Under the pieces are notes generated by a model, which had not been told where the DNA came from, did not search any database, and saw nothing but the letters and a program-made list of their open reading frames with translations. The translations under genes and the position numbers were made by a program. From the NCBI GenBank assembly GCA_936450465.1, contig OW388299.1, forward strand, positions 38,637,548 through 38,701,547: DNA of 64,000 nucleotides, read 5' to 3'. Position 1 is the stretch's first letter, and each line of letters begins with the position of its first letter. Of this stretch, positions 25,301 through 35,200 are shown in pieces. The stretch comes from Gibbula magus (Eukaryota > Mollusca > Gastropoda > Trochida > Trochidae).

Positions 25301-28300
25301 AGAATCATCAGTATAATAATCATCATCAACAACAACATTATTTCTAATGCTCACGGATAAATTTGGTTCAAAATTTAAACATTTGCACGAATTGTTTCCC
25401 TTCAGTGGGACAGTAGGTAAACAATGATGTCAAAAAAGAAAAGAATAGAGAATATAGTCACAAGTGACGATAAAAGGATTCAGCGCATAAATAGATTAAA
25501 TGTAATCAATGAAACCATCCTTCTATAATAATTGCGCATCTTTTAAAGAAAGCATGTCTCTAGCATTCCTGTTGGATTGTTGAGACTCAAATTTCAATGT
25601 TGAAAACAGCATATTTTTTAACTCCTGGATAAAAGCCCAAATTGTAACGTAAATGTAAACTTTTATATCATAATGATCTGAACTTGAATGGTTAAGTAAA
25701 TATCGGGGAAAAAATTGCAATAAAAAACTGAGACATAAGTCTATATATAAAAACGTTATGTCCCTTTGAACATAGAGCAAAAAAACGAACATATAAAAAA
25801 GGACCATATTCAAGGGGAGATAATTTAAGTTATAGGACGAAATTCCAAATTTGGCTCGTTACTTTGTTAAGCACTTATTCATCTTTCAGACGAGCTATCA
25901 CACGTGTCTGTACGTGTTGCCATTAGTGAGAAGAAGATTTTTGAAGACGCACACCTTCAAAATCGCGAAATTTCAGTACATTTTTAGTTGGTTTCGAAAT
26001 TGTCCACATTGTTCTGTATAACTATATACTTTTATATGATAATGATTTGCAATCGAATTGTTGAGCAAATATTGGGAAACAAATAGCAATAATTTACTTT
26101 GAAATAAGTTAATATGTGGCAGAGTTATGTCCCTTTGAACATAAAGCCAAAAAACAAACATTTAAAAAATGACCATATTCAAGGGGAGATAATTTTAGTT
26201 CTAGAACAAAATTTAAAAATTTGGCTCGTTCCTTTGTTAACCATTTATTCAGCTTTAAAATGAGCTATCACACATGTCTGGACGTGTTGCTGTTAGTGAG
26301 AAGAAGATTTTTAAAGACGCACACCTAAAAAAAATTCAGTTTTTGTCAACTTGTGACCAGGAATGACTGTTGCCTGAAAAGTTTTAGTTTAGTTATTAGT
26401 AGACTTTTTTAATTTCCAGAAACCATTAATACAATTATGCTGTTTACAGAAATTATTAAAACATGTGCAGAATAAGAACAATAATTGTGATTTTGACAGA
26501 AATAATTAATACAATTGTGCTATTTAAAAGAATAATTAATTCAATTGTGATTTTGACAAGATTCAAGATGGCGGACAGTGTCTCACCGTCTTTATATATT
26601 ATATTGGTAGGTAGGTATAGCTATATCTAGGGCCTGGCGCCTATGCAGCTGAACTATGGAACAAGTCAAAAGAACTAAAAGACATAAACTCTATTACCAC
26701 CTTTAAAAGGAAGCCTATGTTTTCAGATTCTATTATTGACTGTGACTTTCCATTATCATGTAGCGCTTTGAGTGGGCACTGGATTTCAGGGCTCTATAAA
26801 TGTACATATTACTATATATATATCCCTGATCGGTTGATGACATTAGGTCGACTCAGGTGTTATTCAGGTAATCTCCTTTATCAGATAATGACTCTACTGC
26901 TGGATGTCATGACAATGTAACAAGGTGTGACCAGGTGAGACAGCGGTCAGTGTAATCAAACCAAAACAATCAGGTACACAGGTGACCAGAACACAGCACT
27001 CAAACTATTAAACAGACAATAGCACAGTTTCAACAATGTTTCCGATACATTCGGACATATATACTCAATTTAGATATTGATTTCTATTGATATTGATATC
27101 TAATTGTGATGAGTCAAGCGAATTCTCAACAAGATCACAAATATCGGCACAATTTAAGACTCAATGGGGAAAGAGGACAATTTTGTTAAATAGTGTAAAC
27201 TATTCAGTTCTAGGGTGTGATGATATTTAATGCGATTATACATTTGTATAAATTTATACATATTTCCATATTTTTAGAAATGGCGATTACAATTATTCCT
27301 TGAAGGTTGTTGATTATCAAGTATGATTTTGTGCAATTGTGCCTCATAAGGATTTAAACAAAACAATTACAAACCTCGTAGCTTTTAATCATTTTAATGA
27401 TTATTTCTTTTAGGTTTTTGAGGGTTTTTAATTCTACCCTTTAAGGAGAGATAGGACGAAGAAATCAAATACTTTAGAATTCGTTTATATTTTCAAAATA
27501 GCAAGTTTATTATGTCTTTTATCCAAAAATGTGAGAAAATTTGGGGGTCACCGAACGATTTAAAAAGTTATCGGCATTAATAATAATACACCCGTCGTCA
27601 AATTACGTCATTTTTGACTGATTTGGTGTATTTAAATTAAGCGCTCGCTTTTAACGAATAAACTCTGAATCCTTTCAGATACATTTTAGTCACATACAGG
27701 GATGTATAGCAAATCTATATTTTGAAAATTAATGACGCTGGAAAGAGCAACAAAATTTAGTTAAGCACTTTTTAACTAAAAACGGCATTTTTATAATAGT
27801 GTTTCGCATGTTCAACAGGATTTGTCACAAACACGCATATTTTAGATATTGCTAAAACTTTAATATGATGTGCGCAGTTAACTGAACAATCGAATTCAGA
27901 AATAATAATAGGGGTCACCGAACGTTTTTTTTATCAATTTCACGTCATTTTTTAAATTACCTACATAAACGTAAAAACCAGATGTCACGGCAATTTTGAT
28001 GATTTCAAGTGTAACTTTGACGGCCTACCGTGTACTCATTATTGAACATAGTATCAATCTAAGAGTACACAGTGAAAGAATAACTATCAGTTGATTTTAC
28101 CAGGCTATTTAAATTCGTCACGAACTTGTGATGCGCATGTAATTCGAATAACACACGTAGTAACATATTTACCGTGAATATAGGTGACGATAACGTTATG
28201 CGGCATGCCGTAAAATGACCGTTATAAAGGCGTTAAGGTAAATTTAAGCGCTCCCCGTTAGTGTACAGATAAGTCTATCCCCAAAAGAATGTTATCCATA

Positions 28301-31300
28301 TATTTTGAGACTTATTCACAACAATAAATTGTTGTCGCAACATGTTGCTGTAAGCGAGTTCGATTTCTGGGTCCCATCTCTCCTTAAATGGACAAAATTA
28401 CACTTTCGGACTGACTTGTTTCCTTCACTGTGTTAACCTATTACCGTGGGTTCTTCAAAGCATTAACCCATTATCTACATTAACATTAACCATTTACAAG
28501 CAGGTCAGGGAATATTCCGGGACAGTTTATCATTGGTTAGTTTCCAGTACTGGATTATTCACTGTGTTAACAAGATGGGATTCCTGTAAATTAGTCACTC
28601 AGAATGGCCTGGCACTAATTTATTCAGCAGTTAAAGTGTTAATACATATCAGCTTGAGGCCCTACAATAGGTCTGAGTCACAGGAAGAGCAACAGTCAGA
28701 TGTATCCTGTTGTTAGATAGTCAAACTGGTCACATAACAATAGCTTAGCTGAAATGTGAGCCTGCTTTCAAGAGTATTTCGCTCATATCATGGCAGCTAG
28801 TATTATTGCAGAAGTAGCTTGAAACACCATTGTGGCTAATACTGGCTATGTAATGAAACCTGCGAGCATCGGATGTAACTAGTGAACCATGGGTGTTACT
28901 GCACTGAAATTCAGTGTAGCATTGCACCCAAACCTTAACTGCATGTAGAACTGTTCTCTACTGCAGACAAAGGTGCTGAGCCCCTGGCAGGATTTGAATT
29001 AGAGACATCTTGAAGTTCCTTCACTCCATAAACCAAATACTAAACCACAGGACTTTGAAGACTTCTGACAATGAAGGGCTCCAATTTTAGACTTGGTATT
29101 AGATTAACTCAACACTTTTTTTCCACTCCTTTTAGTTTTTTCCCCAGAGCCAAGTTTTATCCTTTACATATTGTAAGTATCTGTTTATGATACCTCAGTA
29201 TATAAGACGACTATTTCATTCAATATGAAATAAGGCCAGTCCCACAGCATGTAACCTTGTTTCGTTTTGTCCTCGCTTGTTATTTTGAAGGTTTTGACTT
29301 ATTTTTACCATGAAAATTTAGAAAATCATAGTTTCTAGCTGTCAACATTTGTTTGGCTTATTTCACTGTTTGTAATAATATAGTCCATTTATAACCCCTG
29401 TGTATCCAGGCCGGCTAGCCCATTTATGATGCATAATACTTGCTTGAATATTCTACCCAAGGTTAAACAGATTTTATGGACAGGTGACTTTCCATAACAT
29501 TATTTTACTTGAAATATACTACACTACGGACACCAGTAATTCAGGATAACTTATCTTATGCCAACAACCAAAACAGGATTGCTCCCTTAATTAATGAGTT
29601 TCCTTTTAAATGGCCGCACAAAAAGTTTAAAACATCTTGTACACTTAACAGTCGTATATATATCACGTCATATCATGTAAGGTTTATAGGCTTTGTGTTT
29701 TATCACAAAGCAAGAAACTAAAATGACAACACCAGCCCAGTATATAACTAGGGATTTAAATACAAATCATGGTAAGTGATGGATCCCAGGGATCACTTTA
29801 GGCAGGGATTTGGGGATATTTACCCATTGATGTACCAAGACATCCCATAATAAATACTGACAAAAAATGCAAAAATGTAAAATTCTTAAAATCATTATTA
29901 TTATTTACAAATATCCCATTACTTTATCTGAAAATCCCATTGTGTAAGGCAAAGGGGAGGTTATTTTCCTTTTGACACTCTACTCCAGGGTGATCCCTGG
30001 GATCCAGAGGGGATGATGTTCGAATATTTGCATGTAAATTAAATGGACCCCCAAGGTGAACCCCTTCCCCCCTTTTCAATAAATGAATGTCACCCCCTTT
30101 GAAAATTTCAGAACTGCCACTGATTGTAGAAGATCATGATATTATTACAACTTGTGCCATAACAATGAATAAAATTGGGAGCAACTATGAAATTGGTTTG
30201 CCATCCAGAATACATTCTATAGATTATCACTAACCCCGAGAAATTAAATGAAAGGTAGAAAGGATAAAATATGACATGAAGGTGTTATGAAAATGGGTGG
30301 CAAACCAATTTTATGGTTATACTCAAAATTTCTAGAGAGGGATATATATAACAAGTGCAATATCAATATTTGTGACATGTGACTTCACTAACTACAGGGA
30401 TATACAATTGGATATACAATAATTACCCTTAGAGGTCTCTCCTGCTGAAGATTGATAAGATGAAAATAATATATGATCACTAACGTTTAAATCAATAAGG
30501 CTAAATAAAAAAAATAAATGTTTCTTGGCGCATTACTTTTATTTTTGCACGTGACAGCATTTCATTGTCATCTATATAATAAATTAAGAATTTTCTGTAT
30601 CATATTTGCTTAACCTCAAAATCTAATAATTTCTCTCCCAAATAAATTGGTCTGCAGGAAGCTATATTTTGATGGAGAAAAATATAATCTACTCCTGCCT
30701 AGTCACTTATTTTTAAAATGAAAAGAAAGTCCTCCCACCCTTACGTCATAATTTATTTTTAAATGTGCCAGAGAAACATTTAACTTTTTATGCAGCCTAA
30801 TGAAACAAATCATTACAGGTTGTTAAATTTTGCCTGTGGATCTAATTAAGTAAGGGGAGAGACATATATATAAGGGAAACATTGTTTGTTGATGCCTCTG
30901 TATCTGAATATACATGAATAAATATTGTTTAAACCAATGAAGTTTTAAATATGTGTCATAACGGGACTGATGATTGTCTTCATCTGTGTACTAGAATGGC
31001 ATGAGGAAAAGTTATATTTTCGTTCATTAATTATTTTAAAAAAATCTTTTCTTAATGGTAGTTTAATATCTGGCAAGAATTGTGAACAAACTTAGATGCT
31101 TGATATTGAAAATTAAAATATATTAGATCTAATTAATGTTTAATCAAAACCTCCTTAACGCGAGTTATCTTTGATTAATACATGTGTCAGAGTTTCCTGT
31201 GAATTTTATGATTCCGGTTATCAGGAACATTAATCCACTTCTATCACTTCATCAAAATTTGATATTGACCTTTGACAACTGCTGCCTCGCCAGTCTTTCT

Positions 31301-31378
31301 TCCGCTCAACAATCCAACTTTTTCCTCTTCCTGCGATATGACAATTTCATCAGACTCATCTGGCACTTGCAAAGACAT
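17298..31378 (-). CDS. SLC38A7: SLC38A7/A8-type sodium-coupled neutral amino-acid transporter (9 coding exons)
   Basis: Polytopic membrane transporter of the SLC38 (AAAP) family. Coding exons on the minus strand: 31378-31270, 24933-24812, 23902-23704, 23235-23094, 22484-22392, 21572-21515, 20446-20187, 18357-18158 and 17509-17298. All introns are GT-AG and all phases close, giving 1,395 nt and 464 residues; I recall human SLC38A7 as about 462. Seen directly: a short acidic N-terminus, then [12 protein letters not shown] (residues 49-60), the broken first helix of the fold, then further hydrophobic segments, [12 protein letters not shown] around residue 241, and FCGR near 325. The family exchanges or exports glutamine and other neutral amino acids; mammalian SLC38A7 acts at the lysosome. 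Paralogue choice between A7 and A8 is an inference. The gene is divergent to ZNRF across 522 bp. Its introns carry two MITEs, a 21-bp minisatellite, a hairpin and a SINE. Confidence 0.93.
18158..18357 (-). CDS. SLC38A7: SLC38 coding exon 8 (residues 328-394)
   Basis: Acceptor TTTCCCAG, donor G|GTTTGT, phase 1 exit. It encodes a basic cytosolic loop ([11 protein letters not shown]) followed by two hydrophobic helices around [10 protein letters not shown] and [10 protein letters not shown]. Confidence 0.95.
18568..18603. repeat. 9-bp tandem repeat (ATCAAATGT)4
   Basis: Four perfect tandem units in SLC38 intron 7. Confidence 0.9.
18836..20005. repeat. 21-bp minisatellite in SLC38 intron 7
   Basis: About 50 units of roughly ACACTTATGTAACACAAGGGT, in two blocks (18836-19017 and about 19085-20005) separated by unrelated sequence. 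The unit is a multiple of three with no stop in some minus frames, which produces spurious ORFs of up to about 147 codons made of repeated CYISV or LHKC blocks. These are not genes. Confidence 0.95.
20187..20446 (-). CDS. SLC38A7: SLC38 coding exon 7 (residues 242-327)
   Basis: Acceptor GTTTTCAG, donor AG|GTAAGC, phase 2 exit. It starts [12 protein letters not shown], continues with a helix ending in [10 protein letters not shown], an extracytosolic loop (ILLSFDPDT) and a helix with YPILLFCGR, all typical of SLC38 C-terminal halves. Confidence 0.95.
20865..21355. mobile_element. MITE family B, copy 2 (TTAA target duplication)
   Basis: 491 bp with AGGTCCATCCATTGTGT and ACACAATGGATGTACCT termini, flanked by TTAA at 20861-20864 and 21356-21359. 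Orientation is opposite to the copy at 9877. It lies in SLC38 intron 6. Confidence 0.93.
21515..21572 (-). CDS. SLC38A7: SLC38 coding exon 6 (residues 222-241)
   Basis: Acceptor TATTTCAG, donor CAG|GTAATT, phase 0 exit. It encodes [20 protein letters not shown], the conserved segment ahead of CHVS in exon 7. It is the shortest exon, at 58 nt. Confidence 0.93.
21916..22074. repeat. Long imperfect hairpin in SLC38 intron 5
   Basis: Arms of about 57-59 bp (21916-21972 and 22016-22074) are inverted copies: AGTCTCTATATCTGACTAAT against ATTAGTCAGTGATAGAGACT, with GCCTTGCTGCA and TTCTGTGCCAGA also paired. The loop is about 43 bp. It is probably a foldback MITE; as RNA it would form a long hairpin. 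Confidence 0.85.
22288..22357. repeat. (TA)n microsatellite
   Basis: Two AT-dinucleotide tracts (22292-22306 and 22315-22355) between SLC38 exons 5 and 6, about 40 bp from the exon 5 donor. Confidence 0.95.
22392..22484 (-). CDS. SLC38A7: SLC38 coding exon 5 (residues 191-221)
   Basis: Acceptor TTTTGCAG, donor GC|GTAAGT, phase 2 exit. It encodes one hydrophobic helix ([18 protein letters not shown]) and the following loop. Confidence 0.93.
23094..23235 (-). CDS. SLC38A7: SLC38 coding exon 4 (residues 144-190)
   Basis: Acceptor GTTTCAG, donor AG|GTAAGT, phase 2 exit. It encodes a loop with a YCDHRP segment and a helix ending [15 protein letters not shown], matching the LPL-x-x-PR-x-I-x-F-x-KYA pattern of the family. 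It is too short and too split in frame to stand out as an ORF; it was found by following splice phases. Confidence 0.93.
23285..23312. repeat. (AATAAAT)n short tandem repeat
   Basis: Four AATAAAT-like units in SLC38 intron 3, just upstream (minus strand) of exon 4. Confidence 0.85.
23704..23902 (-). CDS. SLC38A7: SLC38 coding exon 3 (residues 78-143)
   Basis: Acceptor GTTTTCAG, donor T|GTAAGT in phase 1. It encodes the end of helix 2 (ILAYCSD), the TYQDVV loop typical of SLC38A7/A8, and a helix ending [10 protein letters not shown]. Confidence 0.95.
24222..24710. mobile_element. MITE family B, copy 3 (TTAA target duplication)
   Basis: 489 bp with AGGTGCATCCATTGTGT and ACACAATGGATGTACCT termini and TTAA at 24218-24221 and 24711-24714. 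Same orientation as copy 2. It lies in SLC38 intron 2, about 100 bp downstream (minus strand) of the exon 2 donor. Confidence 0.93.
24812..24933 (-). CDS. SLC38A7: SLC38 coding exon 2 (residues 37-77, first membrane helix)
   Basis: Acceptor CGCCAG, donor TCA|GTGAGT, phase 0 exit. It carries [12 protein letters not shown], the signature of the substrate/sodium-binding first helix, and the AGG turn into the second helix. Confidence 0.95.
24972..25125. repeat. GATAATCATAAAAT tandem repeat
   Basis: Tandem units of 14-17 bp built from GATGATAATCATAAAAT, in SLC38 intron 1 just upstream (minus strand) of exon 2. A second, sparser ATCATCA-rich tract follows near 25260-25335. Confidence 0.9.
25640..26340. 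repeat. Tandem repeat of about 369 bp, related to the 1-6 kb repeat
   Basis: GTTATGTCCCTTTGAACATA occurs at 25755 and 26124, and the following 200 bp stays parallel (AAGGGGAGATAATTT, TTTGGCTCGTT, GAGCTATCACAC). The blocks are shared with 3100-6053. Non-coding, in SLC38 intron 1. Confidence 0.85.
26630..26905 (+). pseudogene. LINE C-terminal relic
   Basis: The plus strand from 26639 reads [19 protein letters not shown] and then [10 protein letters not shown]. This matches the common LINE tail pattern AAPKLWNSLP...S...FK..LK..LF. The open frame continues to about 26917. No reverse-transcriptase core is present, so it is a short dead fragment, in SLC38 intron 1 on the opposite strand. Confidence 0.6.
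26906..28744. other. SLC38 intron 1 sequence, no gene recognised
   Basis: AT-rich. The phrase GGGGTCACCGAACG occurs twice (about 27543 and 27909), suggesting a degraded repeat. No convincing ORF. Confidence 0.5.
28750..29010 (-). mobile_element. tRNA-derived SINE, minus orientation
   Basis: Shares the body of the SINE family (GAACCATGGGTG, CTGAAATTCAGTGTAGCATTGCACCCAAACCTTA read on the plus strand in two blocks) with the copies at 15490 and 61484. The 3' end is near 28750; the tRNA-like head is degraded near 29000. Confidence 0.75.
29781..30005. mobile_element. Short element bounded by perfect 16-bp inverted repeats
   Basis: GGATCCCAGGGATCAC at 29781-29796 is the exact reverse complement of 29990-30005. 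The 193 bp between them is AT-rich and non-coding. This is probably a MITE; no clear target duplication was found. Confidence 0.6.
30006..31269. other. SLC38 intron 1, promoter-proximal part; no gene recognised
   Basis: AT-rich intronic sequence between the exon 1 donor and the 29.8-kb element. I see no ORF with recognisable features. Confidence 0.5.
31270..31378 (-). CDS. SLC38A7: SLC38 coding exon 1 (residues 1-36)
   Basis: Starts at ATG (complement of 31376-31378). It encodes an acidic cytosolic tail ([15 protein letters not shown]...[10 protein letters not shown]...) and ends in phase 1 at AAAG|GTCAAT, a weak but usable donor. Joining its last G to exon 2 creates a Gly codon and keeps the frame. 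Intron 1 is 6.3 kb. Confidence 0.8.
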
Positions 31379-31900
31379 TTTACATGTAACTGTTAAAAAG
31401 TTCAGTTAAAATTTGACGTTATCTTATCATAGCAGCTGTCTTTCAAGCGGAGTTTGTTTATGTTGACTGCGGAAATGTTTCATCCCTCCGCCATGATTTG
31501 ATCATGTGACTTTTATTCCAACCGATAAGCATAAAAATAGACTTTCTGTTCAAATTTATCTTAAATATCCCACAAATCTTCAAAATGTCATCGACACATA
31601 CATTTTCCCTACAGCGTATTTCTATCTTCCAAGTATGATCACATTTTATGCTTAATGCGTGTACGTTTCAGACAAAGAATTGATCGTCTAGTATAACCTT
31701 ATTGTGGTTTACGTTGGTCACATGACGAAAACGACGTCACTTTTGTGTTGGTTCCCTGACGCAAAACAAGGAAGAAAAGATGGCGGATTGAAATGGGTCG
31801 AATCATGTATTTATCTCTCGAGTTTAGAGCGTTGGCATTGTTGGTACCTCCACAAAACCCATGATTTTTTAACAAAGGATTCTTAATTTATGAAAATACG
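31379..31900. promoter_or_regulatory. Bidirectional promoter between SLC38 and ZNRF
   Basis: 522 bp separate the two start codons, which face away from each other. Seen, from left to right: CCGCCAT (31488-31494, ATGGCGG on the minus strand), TCATGTGAC (31502-31510), GTCACATGA (31717-31725, the same 9-mer inverted), GACGTCAC (31733-31740, CRE-like) and AAAGATGGCGGA (31777-31788). ATGGCGG is the YY1 core, often at transcription starts. TCATGTGA is the M-box bound by MiT/TFE factors. I see no TATA box at a suitable distance. Promoter function is inferred from position and motif symmetry. Confidence 0.65.
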
Positions 31901-32213
31901 ATGGGGACGAAGCTGAGTACGAACAATCAGCCTCGCATGAGAACTTATTCTGGAAGCAGCCCCGCGGGCTCGAGCTCTGCCACAGGGGATTTAGCCGTGG
32001 GAAGATCAGGGGGGTCGGGCTCACGAGCCCGTGCCAGGAGTCTGGGTAGCTTCCAGGCAGGGGCGCACTCGGGTGCTCTGGGTATACCGACATCGAACGG
32101 CGCCGCCCATAGGAGCAATTCACCCGATTCTGATTCAAGCTCGCCAGAGGAAGGGGGGCAGTTTGGAAGAGCTTTTGCTCATTCCCTGCCTGTCCATTTG
32201 TTTGCATTACAAG
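31901..32213 (+). CDS. ZNRF1: ZNRF coding exon 1 (residues 1-104)
   Basis: ATG at 31901 gives the MGTKLST myristoylation-type start. The exon is locally GC-rich and encodes the Ser-rich linker (SGSSPAGSSSATG, SPDSDSSSPEEGG) and FAHSLPVHLFALQ. The donor is G|GTATGT, phase 1. Confidence 0.93.
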
Positions 32214-35200
32214 GTATGTCTACCATATACATGTGATTTATTCGATGATTCGATACTGGTACACTGGTGATCATCGACACTGACCCGATTTGTTTGTCCC
32301 AGATAACTGCGAAGTAGGACAAGAGCAGTAGGCTTGTCTAGGACTCCAGCCCGTGTTATGAAATGTGCCTGTTCATTGTTATTGTCATCATTGTTTACAT
32401 GAGCAGTCGGGCCCCTCGGGTCACACGTGGTTGGGGGTCAAGCTGGGACAACAGTAGGGGCGGGGGTTAACAAATCAAATGCAGATTTAACATAATCTGT
32501 GATAATTTACCTACTTACTTTATTCATCCAAGGAATTAGATGGATATACGTCTTTGATTCATCAAATGTCCATTGTTGGCATTCTTTGTGTCTCGTTTAC
32601 TTAGATTAGTTTGATGATTATTAATATTTTGTTCAAACTATTAACAAAACAGATAACTTTGGGTTTTTTTTGTTTCTGGGGGAAATCTTATACAGGCAAT
32701 GGCATATATCATAATACATGACGCTATAATTGAAAGTGTGTAACGTTTTGTCATTCAGCGATGTGTTATCATCAATTCAATTACATATTTCAGATGGAAA
32801 TGTAACTTAAATATTCTAATTGACAACGAAATTTGAAAGCTTGAACAATATTATGGTCCATTATATAGATTTATTTTTTAAATTTTGTATATTTAAAAGT
32901 TTGTTTGCAAATATAGTCCTTTACAAAGAGTTACATATCAGCATATACATTTTGGTCTGTTTACATAAGATTTTGAGTTTTCTCTTCCCGCAAACCACTT
33001 CACAACTCTCTTGCCTTGTTTGTTGCTATCATAACTATACCACTCCTTTAACCTGTGTGCATAATATAGGTCATATTTATTTTGAACAAATTATAGATGT
33101 GACACAGCTGAATAGCTTATTGATTGCACTTTGTGTATGACAACAGTTACTTTGAACTGTTATGTGAAAATGACACACAACTTATATGACCCAATATTTT
33201 CTATTCATGGATTTTACACCTTTTTCATATAAATCAAGTGGGATAGTGTGAATAAAATGACACAATATACTCGTTGATGCATTTAATGTTCACGTATAGC
33301 ACGGATTGTGCTTCTCACCAAACTTATCATGCTTATATAGCGGGTTATATATATATATATATATGAGTGTCAATGTCATACTACGACATAATAAGCTGAA
33401 TATTAGAATTTCCAGAGCAATAGCGAGGGATATGCTAATATTCAGGCACGAATGTCATAAACATAGTACGACATAGACTTGGCTATAATTTTCTATTTAT
33501 TTACCAAAGTCACAAAATTAAGAAAAACAGGCTTAAATCTACCTTCAAGCATAGGCTGTTGCTTGCCTTCGCTGCATTTAGAACGCAACATGATAGAAGA
33601 AACATGATGTCATAACATCATTGTTTATGATGTCACATCACTATGACAAAGTGATATTTCACCCTAGGGCATCGTAAGAAAATATGAACCTCCATATGAT
33701 TGCCCTTGTAGTTGTAGGTAATAAATAGCGATTATTACCCAAAGAAGAGTGTCATATGACTTTTACGAAACGAGTGTGAATTATTGTATTGCCTGAGCAA
33801 GAGCGAGTTTCGTAAAAGTCATATGACACACTTTCGAGTGTAATAATTTCTTTATTACCCATTTTATTCCGTCTGATTCACATAAAAATAGCCAGGAAAC
33901 AGCCCACTTCTCTTGCGATGTCAAGCTACAGTGACGTCACGAACAATCGTTTTATGACGTCACAAACGACAAAATACGGAAGGTCGCGGTGAAACAATGG
34001 TTGCTAGGCAAACGTGATATGTGCACATGTGCTCATATCAATAATATTAACTCAGTTATTTTCAACCATATGGGTAGTAAACTTATATTTTAAAATATAC
34101 CTAGTATTATCCACAAAGAGTGACGGCACTTTTACATGGGGGACTTAAGGAAGTAGCATAGTTCTTATTGGTTAGGGGGCGGGATAGCCGCATAGGGCAG
34201 GGATTAGTGTGTTAGGCTTCGGATCAAGACGTCAGCAGTTTGAATCCCACCTGGGTCTCAGCAACCTTGTCTGCTTGTGAGAACTGTTCTACATGCAGCA
34301 AGGTTTGCTTGCTATGCTACACTGAATTTAAGCACAGTACCTCTTATGGTTCGCTAGTTCCAGCCAATGCTCGCTGATAGATGTAAAAATCTAAAATAAA
34401 TTTAGCATGCAATAATATGTTAATCAGTACTTACTTTTACGTTGGTTATTTTCCATCACCGAAAAACCAGAAACTTCAAATAATTCCTTTTTCTCACACA
34501 TATTTTGAATAAATATTTCTTTGATTAAAGCTTTTCCCACAAACAACTGAAAGCATTCCATGCAAGTAAATCTCTCTCACATTATGATTGTTAATGTGTC
34601 AAGTCATTTACCAGGTCATGGGTCGTTGTCATCCGTTAATGTAAATGACGTTTTTGTGGATTGTTGAACATACATGCTGAGACGCACCACATGTTTTTGA
34701 CATTCATGGACCAGATGGATGTTGAGCAGATGTTACATTAACCAATTGATTGTTAATTTGAAAACAAGAGTTACTGTCACAAGAACTTAAGTTACATAGA
34801 TCAAAACTACAAGTGGCCAGATGGCCTATGGTCTCCAATTTTGCCTTTGGGCCTCTGGAACTTAAAATTTATAGCAGTGACTGGAGAGAAAAATGATTTG
34901 AGCAAAATAAATCATCATTTTGGTCACCTTCAAAGGTTAACATTAACAAGTGACTGTCACTGAAGTTATGTATGATAATTCTTGAAAGAAGTAATTGTTT
35001 CATTGAATGTTTGTTATGAAATGATTATCCAGGAGTGTTTTGTTCACCAAGGATAGTTATATGGATATGTTTATAATATTTTTAAATGATTGTCTAGGAT
35101 TTTTTTGTTCACTGAGGACTCCCTTCTCTACACATAATTTATTATGTGTACATATTCAACCACATAATGTTAAAATTAGGAAGCTCAAATTTTCAGAATT

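Noticed and set aside
31869..32270. ORFs overlapping ZNRF exon 1 in other frames and strand
   Set aside because: Shadow frames of a GC-rich exon; the ZNRF frame is the one that splices to the zinc finger and RING.
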